This document shows, in pieces, positions 41,793 through 53,000 of a DNA stretch of 59,750 bases. Source of the stretch: Lingula anatina (lineage: Eukaryota; Brachiopoda; Lingulata; Lingulida; Lingulidae); assembly GCF_001039355.2 (NCBI RefSeq), contig NW_019775876.1:123013-182762 (forward strand), written 5' to 3'. The position numbers and the translations under genes were made by a program. Each line of letters begins with the position of its first letter. Within the stretch, counting starts at the first letter, position 1. Under the pieces are notes generated by a model. That model had not been told where the DNA came from. It did not search any database and worked only from the letters and a program-made list of their open reading frames with translations.

Positions 41793-42350
41793 CAAAGGGA
41801 ACTCTTTAGGATTGTGGACAAGATTTCAGAATCTAAGTCAAGCCAGCTAAGTGTGCTTCCCGACATGGAAATGTCAACACTTCCTCGAGTTTTTGCAGAT
41901 TTCTTCACAAACCGGATCAAGGATATTCGTAAGGACTTAACTCAAAATGCTACCACAGGATCCTCAGAATCAGATCCATTACCAAGTGAATTTCAAGACA
42001 GGTGTGCCAGTCAGGGTGGCGGGGCCCAACTGAGCAATTTCCTACCGGTCTCAGAGAAGGATATTATCTCTGTTATAAAGGGGATGAATTCTAAGTTTTG
42101 TGCTCTGGATCCCATGCCAACATATATAGTGAAAGAGTGTATTAGTGTGTTATCTCCAGTTCTCCTGAGATTAGTAAATCTGTCTTTCTCAACAGGTATC
42201 TTTCCATCAAACTGCAAAACTGCAATTGTTAGACCATTACTTAAAAAGCAAGGGCTGTGTAAAAATGTCCTGAAAAACTATAGACCAATATCAAATCTAC
42301 CCTTTTTAGGTAAATTTCTTGAAAAAATGGCATGTTCCCAACTATGCAGC
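41793..42350 (+). mobile_element. Non-LTR retrotransposon reverse-transcriptase fragment (CR1/L2/jockey-like)
   Basis: The open frame runs through this stretch and ends at the n at 42351. Residues such as FADFFTNRI, LDPMPTYIVK, FPSNCKTAIVRPLLKK and NYRPISNLPFLGKFLEK are typical of the start of the reverse-transcriptase domain of LINE-type elements, where the NYRPISNL motif is a hallmark. The endonuclease domain is missing upstream, and the catalytic core (FADD-type box) and 3' end are missing downstream because of the gap. The fragment begins exactly where copies B and C of the surrounding segment diverge, so it is probably an insertion carried by one copy. The fused open frame that starts at 41625 in flanking DNA is not a real protein. 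Clade assignment is tentative. Confidence 0.85.
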
Positions 42351-42352
42351 NA

Positions 42353-45300
42353 AATTTTGGACTTTGTGGTTCTTTGGAATAGGTTTGCCAACATCAAGGC
42401 TACCCATGCATCGATGGATGCTGCACAATTTGCTACATTGTAGCGAAGACAACATATGCAACATGTGCGACTGAAAGGTGCAAAGTTAATGTAAATGTCC
42501 CTTTCTTTAAAGGCTAATATTGCACCAGTCTTTTTGCGTTTTGAAACTAAAGCTGTTCTTCTTATTAAATGCCCACTACAATAACCCCGCAGACGTTATA
42601 AATAACTCAGCAATCACGTGACTCATTGTGAGGTTGCACATGCGGGGAGCGAGAGAAAACCGAGAATTAGGCTACAGATTTCGCCGATTATAACTTCGCC
42701 GGGATATATCGCCGTTTGCCACCAGGTGGGTTCGGTAGTACACTAATTCAACACTTTAATTTCGTAATGGCTCGTACGTAGTCAACGTAGAAATGTCGAA
42801 ATCAGGCAAAACTACCTCGATGCTTTCGTGACATCTTTTGCATTACCAAAATGGCGGACTTGCGTTATACGCCAGTTCGGGTTGCGCAGAAACATTGATT
42901 AATTAGCCGAATTTCGCGCATTGCAATAGAACGCTGCAGCAGTGATTAGATAAATTGATAGCTTAACTAGCTGTGTATTAAATCTCAGAACGCTCTCTAA
43001 ATAAGAAAGACGCTGATGAGTCGAATTCTGTGCAGTAATTTTAAAGGGCTGGAGGTCAGCGAGTAGAAGGTCGGACGAGCTTGTCGGCTTTAATAGGTGC
43101 ACACTTGGGTTGTTCGCTTGTCGAGTTCTTTTACGGGCGTGACAGCACACGTAGAAGAGATACTTATCCAATCGCTCTTTTGGAATTTAAAGATAGACCT
43201 GTCATGCTCATTTTAATACAGTGAAACTCGAAAAGATATCACATTAATGTTGTGGTAGAATTCAATTAATTAGGGCAGGCGCAGACCTCGACGTATCTAC
43301 ATCATATGTCAGTCGCGAATAGGGTCTGGAGAGTGTTGCATCGACTTTGGAATATTTCGGTATTAAAGTTTTTGTTTGTTAACTCACAAGGGCATTGTCG
43401 TATGAAAAACAGCGTGAGGAGGGCCGTTTTAGACCTATTTTGATCATGAGCTAGGCCTACCGTTTTAATCAGAAAGACGCTGTATCGATTTTAAATTAAT
43501 TTTCTTGAAATCAGTAGGCCTGTTCGTGTCATTGCAGGTTTTATCATAAATTGGAAGTACATCGTTAACATTTCCACATAAATTTTTATACCTATTTGTA
43601 GCTCCTTTGGGATGGTAATTAATTTGAAAATCCAATTCGCGAAAGTGCGTAGGCTTATATTAAGTGGTTGAGATACTCGCTGTTTTTAACCACACACGCA
43701 ATTTGAGCGTATTAAGCTCTACTGTTTCAGTTGCCAATTTACTTTTATTTCACAGAATTAATTTTAATTCAGCCAATTCTGTCACATTAGGTAACCCTTC
43801 ACGTTTCAGTGTCAATTGTATTTGATCCGATCAGTGCTGATCAGTTTAAATCTGCATTCTTGTATACATAGTATTTTGCTGAAGAAGAAAAAAATTGGTA
43901 CTATTTTACATGACTCTTTTTTACTTCAACATTTTTGTCGTATTCTGTATGATGATTGACCTGAAGTAATATTTATTTCCCAGCTTTCTCAAGTTAAATA
44001 TCTGAATGCACATTATTTATGACGAATGAGTTTCATGATCTATTCGTGACCGAAGTGATACATATTCCTGAAGAAATATGATGGGTTATCAGGCGTGTAC
44101 TGAGATCATACTATAACATACAAATGAAATACTTCGAAGAAAAAAAAATCATTTAGTGAATCTAACTGTTAGAATTGAAAGTGATTGTGAAATGGAATCT
44201 GTTAATGAAAGTAAATCTGATTTTGCAAGTGAATCTGATTGTTAAACTGATACGTAAACATTGCTACATGTATGAGTAGACATGTTTTACTACTTATTTG
44301 GCATGGATTTTGGGAATGAATACTAAAAGAACTAGCTCGTTACTAGCATTCTCGATTTCATGGATGTCTAAGCCTTATAAATGATATTGGTATATAGTTT
44401 TTTCCCCTAGTAAATCAGCCATTTCAAAATATATCAGTATATCAAATTTTAAGTTGTGCGACTTGTCTTCGATTAAAGAATGTGCTTTAATTTTCTTGAA
44501 TACTTATCTTGATATATGTTTTTTCATTTGCTACAATGTATCATCTGTTTTAGCCTGAATTTTGAAAGCGTTATTTAACTTGGATCAATTTAATACTTAT
44601 TTAGGACCTTATTGTATTCCTTTTTTTTCATGTTGGCTTTATATTTTTGTCAGAAAATATCTGTCTTCATAAATATTTAACTGAAAGTTTGTCAGGGAAC
44701 CAGGATATTCAAGTCTGTTACGGTTAGAATGGATGTCAAGGAAAAATGTCTGAATTAAGAGGTTGTTTTACTACTGTGGCGATTTTGACCTTGCCCAGAA
44801 AATCGAAATATTTTACTCTAAAATCCTACGTAAACATTGATAGGCACAATGTTTGAACTCCAAACAATATATTAAAAAGCACTTGGTATTTTTTTAAATA
44901 ATGTAGATATTTTGATTTTTTAAAACTATTTATTAATATATATTTTTTACTATTTTACGTAGCTTTTTTTGTGATCACGTCATTTTAAAAAAATTGATAA
45001 AAGAGAATAAAATATGCAGAAGAATGTGGCGAGTCCAGAATGAATCTTAAATAAGTTTTAGTTTGATTTTCATGTTTTAAAGGTTTTGTGTAATATTCGA
45101 ATTAAATATTCTGGCTGTTTTTATGACAGAGGGCGTATAGGGCATTAACATAGACATAAATATATTTGAGGAAGTAAAACGGTTTAGATAAGTATCATGT
45201 TCAAAGTCGTGTGTCGTCTGTGTAAATTTGCATGAATGTTTATTGAAGTTACTGTTATTTCTTAAACAAACATCAATAGACAACATCGCTCAGATAGTTG

Positions 45301-47218
45301 GAAGCTATGTGTGTTAGTTTGCGGTATAGACCCTCGAGCTTACGTGGAGGACCTTGCTTACGTCACAACGCCTAATTCTCACCAGCTGGCATACGTGTTT
45401 TTAAGCTGCTTTGCCTTCCATCAGTTTAATTTTTACAGCACAAAAAAAAAAAATAATAATAAAAAAAAAAATAAATAAATAAATAAATAAATAAAAAAAG
45501 TCGAAACCCATCCCTTGTGTTTTGACGTAAAATAAAAGTTTTTAACTTCACACAGTTGAAAAAGGATTGCTACTGTAAAGCCAACATATTAAGGAAACGT
45601 TTTAGGTTGTAAACATCTCTGTCCGATCTTATTCTGCAGGGAATTACTAATGTATTGATGCCATTGCTCATTTATATCTTTTTTTCCTCGTGGTGCCGAC
45701 TTAATTGTCAAATAGACGGGATCAGTTTTACACCGTAATTTTACACCTGAGTAGCACATGAACTAAAAATGGTCATTTTCAGATCAGAATACATTGGTTA
45801 AAATCCAACTACAAACTATAGAACTCAAATATCACCCACTCATTTTGTGTTAAAAACAAGCCCAATATTTCATTTTAGATTACTATTACTGATTTATGCT
45901 GGGGTCGCAGAGGGCATTACAGATTTTGGTCTAATATCTACATATTTTATTTGCCCAACCGTTTCCTGATCAAACCGGGTATGAACACAATGGCCAGGTA
46001 ATAGAAAACAGATCATTAGGGACGGTGCAGGGGCGGATCTAGAGATATTTTCTGACAGTCTTCCAAACTATCTTTGTTTATCCATCTTCCATTTTTGACC
46101 GTCTTCCGACTTAAAAAATGGATACATGTCAATGTAAACTTGAAAATCTGACCGTCTTCCGAAAGACCCAGAAGACTGCCTCAATCCGCCCCTGCGGTGG
46201 GCTACATGTAGGAGGGGCAGATATTTAATGTTTTACCTAGGTAATAAGACATGCTTAATTTGAAGTACACGGATTTGTTAAAATTGGGTTATACTCGCCG
46301 TGTTAAGTACCCGAGTATCGTGGTAACGACAGAGGCCTGCTGCTCATAGATGTGAGCTTGCAGTGACCTTTGAAAAAGTCGTCTTGAACCGTGACGGGAT
46401 TTTTAAAGTAGCCAACCCTTTTTTAAACAATTAAAAATAATATGTAAAATGAGAGTGCAGCGATTAATGCGGCCACTGGACTTCTTGCTATTGCTGGTCG
46501 GTACACAAAAATGAACTGACCCTTAAAGGCAACTTTACGTCGATAGTTTGAGGATGAAAATAATGTTTTTGAGATGGATATGTAGTGTACGTGAGATAAG
46601 TACATGTCAGTAATGGCGAACTACGTCGTTATTACTAAGTGTAAAAACAGCTGTCTTGTAATAATCTAAATACCCACAATGTTTTGTTATTTTATGTCGA
46701 AGGCTCATAAATGATGCTAAGAATCAAAATAATTACGATTTTGTGATAGATCTCTCATCATAAATACGTCATAAATGTCAATCAAATACCGCATTTCAAT
46801 TCATTGAGGCATTTCTGTCCGAAATGAGAGAAATTAAACTCAGCTGCTCAAGTCTACGCTTCTTTCAGATACAACCGCGGTAGCCAGCTATATATTAGGA
46901 CATCATCGATGTTTGCAATATGTCAATGGACATTTGCCAAGAACACGTCATCTGAACTATATTAATCCCGAGGGCATTAGTTTTAGCCCCGATTGTGTGA
47001 TAGTGTAAAACCCCTAAACCACCGGGAACTCTTACGCCACAAAAGTTTCATGGAAAAATCCGGTAGCAAGATTCAGAATGTATAAAAGCCCTTTAAACTA
47101 ATGTTTTATCTCATTTAAAAAAAGCTAGTAAAGACTTAATTTCTTTCTTTGTTTTCTTTGCTGTGTTTTGTGGTCATTGCATCATAACGGCGTCTCTCCT
47201 TGTTTTACAAATGAAAAA

Positions 47219-47265
<47 letters not shown>

Positions 47266-47519
47266 AATAAAATGGCTTCACTGATATTACTGAGGTTCAT
47301 TTTACAGTAGCAATTTCAACTGTTGGCTTTTAACTGTAGGCCTATTTGACGGTATGTCTTTTGGCAGATAGGCGTCTTGACGTAAAAAGATTTGTAGTTA
47401 CGATATGTTTTCCGCATCATCTACTTACTGGGATTGTGCGACTATTTTGATGCATATGCAAATACAGACACATGTTGCTTGTACGAAATGTATGTGCTGT
47501 ACAGTAGCATCTTCTACAT
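42353..47519. repeat. Duplicated region, copy C (5.2 kb)
   Basis: Matches 36626-41792 after the n at 42351. Relative to copy B it lacks the retroelement at its right end, lacks the AT tract near 40121 and lacks the duplicated read-end near 39820. It carries a 166-bp inverted-repeat element at 46028-46193. The AAAT tract at about 47216-47268 is longer than in copy B. The right end passes into unique DNA. Confidence 0.9.
46028..46193. mobile_element. 166-bp MITE, absent from the paired copy
   Basis: It starts CAGGGGCGGAT and ends ATCCGCCCCTG, its reverse complement. A 5-bp direct repeat CGGTG flanks it at 46023-46027 and 46194-46198, fitting a target-site duplication. Inside, a motif close to TGACCGTCTTCCGA occurs about three times. 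The equivalent place in copy B (about 40496-40510) lacks the element. There is no coding capacity, so it would be mobilised in trans. Confidence 0.85.
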
Positions 47520-47649
47520 AATTGCATTGATTGTCAAATTTATAATCTGACATGCTTTCTTTGTTAAACTCCACTTCTAAAAATATTCCTAGCTCAATTC
47601 TTCTCTCTATCAGGCTTCAGCTGAATGATGACGTCATTTTTGCACATAA

Positions 47650-47745
47650 ATTCTCGCTGGACAGAAATGTGCAAAGAATTAGCAGAGAATTATCTATGAA
47701 TATCTGGCCAAATTTCCCTGTGGCCCTGGTAGAGGGTAATAGTAG
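47650..47745. mobile_element. Partial copy of an inverted-repeat element ending CTGTGGCCCTGGTAGAG
   Basis: The stretch from about 47660 to ggccctggtagagggtaatagtag resembles the right part of the element at 52192-52327. Only one clear end is present, so this is a truncated or diverged relative. It lies about 2.3 kb upstream of the first coding exon of the Polycomb gene. Confidence 0.45.
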
Positions 47746-48718
47746 CCCTAATTCAAATCACTGACGTAAGCCAAGCAACTCGTTGATACGTAATCTGATA
47801 TTTTTTTCCATTTGTTTATGTATCCTAGGGGATAGAGAATGCATTGCATATGATAAGTAGCTATTTTGATAATAATGGACTGAGTAAATTTGTGAAGAAA
47901 TCGGAAGTATCGTTAATATGAGTATGCGGAGTTCTTGTCCGCAAATATTTCACTTAAAAAATCTGGAGAACAGCCAAACTAAATCATGATATCCGACAGT
48001 GACTAAATTAAGTATAAAACTACCACCGTGATTTAGAAATTGTAATACGTTGTGCTGACGTGAGTAGCCATATAACCGGTGCAAAAAAAACTGAAGGTTT
48101 GAAAAACAGAAAGTCCGTCCTCCGTTAGATTCATATATACGGGTTAAAGTTAGCGTGACGTAACTGGATCGTAATCTACGATGGATAAGACAAATCAATG
48201 GGAATCTGCCCACGGCTGTTTCACAGGTGTCTCTCTTTCTTTCTTGCATGACATCGGCGTCATTTGTTTCGGTGTAAACACGAAGTGAGGTAATGGTCAT
48301 GTGACCAGGGTTTGCACTGACTGATGTCGGCACAAGGTCAGCGTTAACACGTTGTTTACAGCCTGGGCCAGACTATTATCAGCTGGAGTCTTCTCTCAGT
48401 TTCGTAAAATGTCTCTTAACTTATCAAGATAAAAAAAAAAGATTATAAAACCATATATAACGTATATACTTATGTTGTTATATCTGAGCGTCATAGTGTT
48501 GGTTAATTTAAAATCGTGACAGTTAATATGATAGTTAATATGATATATAAAAAGCTGCATGCTTTATTTTTACATTTAAATTTTAATAAACCAAACCTAT
48601 CAGAGAACAGTATGCAAAAAAAAAAAAAAAAAAAAAAAGTTCCTCCAGAGAAATTAGGACGTCACACTGCTAAATATAACTGCGTGCTAGGCTTGGTGCT
48701 ACCTATAGATAGAAACTG

Positions 48719-48976
48719 TGGTCCGTTTCACAAAACGGCTATAGCACCAAAGTTGGACTTAACTTTAAGACCCCCAAAAATTAGCATACTTTACTGTAGT
48801 CAATTTTTTTCAAAAGTAGCTATAGGTCTGAAACATGGGCCATGCCATTCTCGTTATAAAACAAACGCAATACTCCTTTATTGGACTACTACGGATTAAT
48901 CTTGTATCAAAGTGGACTGAAATATGTCTAAAAGTTCAAACCAGTTTTCGGGCTGAACCTCTTTCGTGACACAAGC
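48719..48976. mobile_element. Short interspersed element with GTTTCACAA-type end
   Basis: One end reads gtccgtttcacaaaacgg and the other, read in reverse, gagggcttgtgtcacgaaag. Near one end it shares the phrase ggattaatcttg with the element at 50467-50741. The open frame at 48516-48899 spanning it is not gene-like. It is tentatively a non-autonomous DNA element. Confidence 0.45.
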
Positions 48977-49579
48977 CCTCGTTATGGAGGCTCCAGGCTA
49001 ATGCGGACAAAAATATTAGGCCTACATGCCCTCACCGTGTACTACATGGCTGTCTAATAACCCCTGTCACGCTGTGGTAAAAACCAAGCCAGGTTGCCCA
49101 ATGTTATGATTGTGGTGAACCGCAGTATCAAGTAGTTGTGAAGCTTGCGGTTTTTGTGTCAACAGAAAAGGTCGGCAGCGCGCGGTTAAAAAGAGCACTT
49201 TTAAAGTGGCGGCTGCTGGCTTTTTGTGTTAGAAAGGTTGGGGTGGTCGTTAGTGTAAGGGTTTTTATATTCAGTGTGAGATTATTTTTGATACATATTT
49301 ACATTTATAAATATGCGATGATATATAATAATAGGGTTAATGTTGTCATTATGTTCAATGAATAGTTTAAATGATCTTATGAATTCTTTATATCATTCAT
49401 TCAAAACTCATTCTTAACACTAATGTCGCTCTTTGCGTTAATTCCTTCATTACCTCAGCTGTAATGTACCTTCTCTTTATAACTTCTTGGCTGAGTGTAC
49501 TACTTCGTTACCTCGGGGTATCTTTAAGGCCATATTTCCTTAATTTAGCTTGGCCTGTTGAACTCTGTCGTTCCATATT

Positions 49580-49954
49580 CAGGGCCGTAGCCTGAGAAAA
49601 ATGCCAGGGGGGGCAGTAAGCGGATACGAGGGGGCGAAGCCCCCGAGGTGGGAGGGGGTGTGGAAATTTTTAAAAAACTGTATGTATAATACTGCATTCT
49701 GGTGCATTTTAACTGTTATTTATTGCTCAATCAGAAGTCAGAAATTGTGGGCGAAGCCTCCGAGGGGGGACACCCCCTCCCACGGTGTGGAAAATTTTTA
49801 AAAACTGTATGTATAAAACTGCATTCTGGTGCATTTTCACAGAAAATGATACCAACTTTGCAATTTTTTTTTACCTTTGCGATTATTTTTTTTTTGCACC
49901 TCAAATCCCAGGGGGGCAGCTGCCCCCCCTGCCCCCCCGGAGGCTACGGCCCTG
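49580..49954. mobile_element. 375-bp MITE with CAGGGCCGTAGCCT ends
   Basis: The left end CAGGGCCGTAGCCT (49580-49593) is the exact reverse complement of the right end AGGCTACGGCCCTG (49941-49954). ATATT flanks both sides (49575-49579 and 49955-49959), a likely target-site duplication. Internally a block of about 115 bp, from a gggcgaagc motif through ctgcattctggtgcattt, is present twice in tandem. It ends about 100 bp before the splice acceptor of the first coding exon of the Polycomb gene. Confidence 0.9.
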
Positions 49955-50052
49955 ATATTTCATACCATTTTATGCAGTGTCGTCTTTTTGACATTAAGGG
50001 GTCAATAATATGGTTGTCTTACTAGTATTTAATTCAAACTGTTGTATATTGT

Positions 50053-50055
50053 AGC
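50053..50055 (+). other. Splice acceptor placing the ATG at the start of an internal exon
   Basis: The sequence ttgtatattgtag precedes c-ATG. The start codon therefore sits one base into an exon, and a 5' untranslated exon should lie upstream. The GC-richer stretch near 49160-49260 is one possible site for it, but this is not demonstrated. Confidence 0.7.
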
Positions 50056-53000
50056 ATGCACCGGACCACGCGCCTGAAGATCACGGAGTTGAACCCGCAC
50101 CTGATGTGCGCACTCTGCGGGGGGTATCTCACAGATGCCGCCACCGTCGTCGAGTGTCTCCATTCTTGTAAGTATTGGAATTTTGCGATTTACTTAGTAG
50201 AATACCTTTAACACCGTGGAGAGAAGCGGTTTTGGAGAGGGGAGAGGAGCGACAGTCGTTGCTTTCCTAGCCGCTTTTAAACAGTATGGAAATACCCTTT
50301 CAAACGTAGTAATTGACGATTTAATCTTGGGCGTAAGAAAGAAAAAAAAGTTTCATAGTCCAAGTTATAATTAATATTTTGAAATATGGATAAGAGGGGG
50401 AAACGAAAGGTCAAGAGTGGATTCAGGGTTAGTGAAGTTCAGTGAGATTCTCGCTTCTTTGTTCACCAGGGGCAACTGTTGCACAAAATAACTTTAAGCC
50501 AGAAAATTGGCCCAAATTTTTAGATCGTAATTGTGGTCTGCTTTCATCCAGGATGGATCCGTAGTAAGCCAAGTGAAGCAAATATTACTTTGGCTTTTAT
50601 GACTAGAAGGAAGACATGGGCGATGTTTCAATTTATTTCATATTTATTTGGAATACTGTGGATTAATCTTGGACTGAATTACAAAACTAATAAGTAAAGG
50701 ACCGATTTTCTCGCTAAATTTCATTGTGAAACAGCCCCCGGTTTATTTGGTATCTCATGGTTTACTATAGACAGCGTGAAACACTGAAGACACTTTAAGC
50801 GGTGTTTGTAATTTTATAAATTATGTAACAAAAGATTATATCGGGAAAGAATGGTTGTTTTTTTACCAAACTCGAATTTAATTTTCATATATCATTAAGA
50901 AAAGGTGTTTTATTACAGTTTGCAAGACCTGTATTGTTCGATACATGGAAACCAGTAAATTTTGTCCTATTTGTGACGTCATGGTGCATAAGACGAAGCC
51001 GCTCACGAATGTCAGGTATGTATCATACTTTGTTGTCATGTGTTTCTCCTTGCCGTTAAGGTTCTTCCTCTTCTTCTTGCACTTCCTGTCTTTTCTCCCC
51101 CTCTTCCTCCATCTGTTTTCATAGTATGTGTTGCTTTTTTATTGCCTCTTTTAAAATTTTGTTCACTTTGTTGCCCTTGTTGTCCTGAAAAGCACCCAGA
51201 GAGCGTTACCTTCCACCAAGGACTTGACCTGTACTAAATTTTTGACGATTGACATCGCATTTGCTTGGACACTTTCGAGGAAGTTACAAAACGGAGTTAA
51301 GACGTAATTATTAGGTAACTTATGAAAGGCAAGGTACCAAAATTTTAACTTTAAAAAAAGAAAATGAGTCTAAGGACCACTACAAATAAATAATAACATG
51401 TGTTTTATGCATAGGCTGGACAAAACGCTACAAGATCTGGTCTACAAGTTGGTTCCAGGACTCTTTAAAAGTGAGTATTTTTTACGTATTCATCTTTAAA
51501 AGAGAACGGCACTGCTCTATTCACTGACTGTTTATGATTAAAGAAAATAACAAGTAAGAAAGAAACTTTATTCATTGTAACGTATGCATCTACATGGATA
51601 GATGAAAATGTACAAAAGGAATGCAAATATAAATACATATGAATTAAGTTAAATCGTGATATTGTACGACTCCTTGTATGAAAAATACCAAACATATTTG
51701 GCAGAGCCCAAATGGCTGTACCTACTCAACTGGTAATGGGTGCAGCACAGTCCCTTTTTTGGAAGGCTAACCATAAATATTTGGCAAGAGCAATAATATG
51801 TTCATTCTCCTTACCAGTCATTAAGTGTTTTAAATGTCCTTTTATTCCTGAATGACGCGTAAAATATTTCATTTGTTGTGTTTATGGTTTTAGTTAACAC
51901 ATTCGTTGGTTTTTATTTACTTAATTATAACATGGTAAGTTTTCCTATCAATAAAAAACTTGAGTCACAGTTACTGCACTCTATATTATTTTTTTTGTCA
52001 ACTTCGAGTCACATTTTTTCTGGAACAGACACCGAAATATTTTTATTGAGCGTTACAGTTTTTTTGTATCGCACCAGTTCGAAAGATCGGCATGCTCAGG
52101 TTTATGCGTGATAGAATCACCTACACAGAGCTCCCGTGCCCGACAAGACCAGTAAACCAGATTTATTTTGATTTGTAGTACATTGGGGTATCCTCTACCA
52201 GGGCCGCAGTTTATATTATCTGTGCATTTTCTGTGACGCGAACAGAACTGAGAAAGAATGTCAATGTAACTAGAGACATATCTGTGAACACGTAGTGAAA
52301 AATCAACCTGTGGCCCTGGTAGAGTGTAACAGTAGGGCACGTGAAATATAGTAAAATCCCGGCACTGAATGACATGTACGGACCAGTCAAAATGGAACGA
52401 TACAGAAAACTGTACCGCTCCATGTGAAGAGAGCCCTAGAGTGGAATAACTTTAGTTTCAATCTGTGATTTAAGAAATTACTGTGGAAACAAGTCACATG
52501 TGTGTTATATCTTTTGATTGTATTCTCTGTAGATGAAATGAAGAGGCGCCGAGAATTTTATTCTGCAAATCCTGACTTAGGTAAGTGGCGCATGATCCGC
52601 ATCTCCTACCATTGCAGATATATATCAATATCAATAGGTCTTTGTGATAATAAAGGCTTTCTGCGATAATTCAGGTTACTAGGCGAAATGTTAAATTACG
52701 TAAAATCGTATTGACAATCTTTTAAAAAGGGACAGGACAGTCTTCTAGTAGCTTCTGATTTGCTGCTACGGTTTTCAAATTTTTACTGAAACAAATGGGA
52801 TATTCATAGTAATATAAACAAATGTGTTACAAAATTTTAGTAATAATCAGCATTTTGTTCAAAATGTCAGATTTCCAGGGTCATCTAAAAGCATCAAGAT
52901 GGCATTGATAATTATGGTATTTCGATGAAAAACGTCCCTGCCACTTCTGCTTGTAAAAATTATTTTGTTTACCAATTTATTGTGATTTTTTCCCCCCAAG

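Noticed and set aside
36060-43171. A 90-codon minus-strand frame found at 36060-36332, 37172-37444 and 42899-43171
   Set aside because: Its near-identity in three places follows from the duplicated DNA and gap artefacts, so it is not evidence of conservation. The peptide has no recognisable domain.
40695-46605. Similar minus-strand frames at 40695-40883 and 46423-46605
   Set aside because: They lie in the paired B and C copies. They differ at many residues over a short length with no synonymous bias evident, as expected for non-coding alleles.
47629-47636. Perfect TGACGTCA cAMP-response-type palindrome
   Set aside because: A single eight-base match in 60 kb is compatible with chance, and no transcription start is evident near it.
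49138-49365. A 75-codon frame in a GC-richer stretch upstream of the Polycomb gene
   Set aside because: It has no recognisable domain. The stretch may be the missing non-coding first exon or promoter, but neither a donor nor a start site is convincing.
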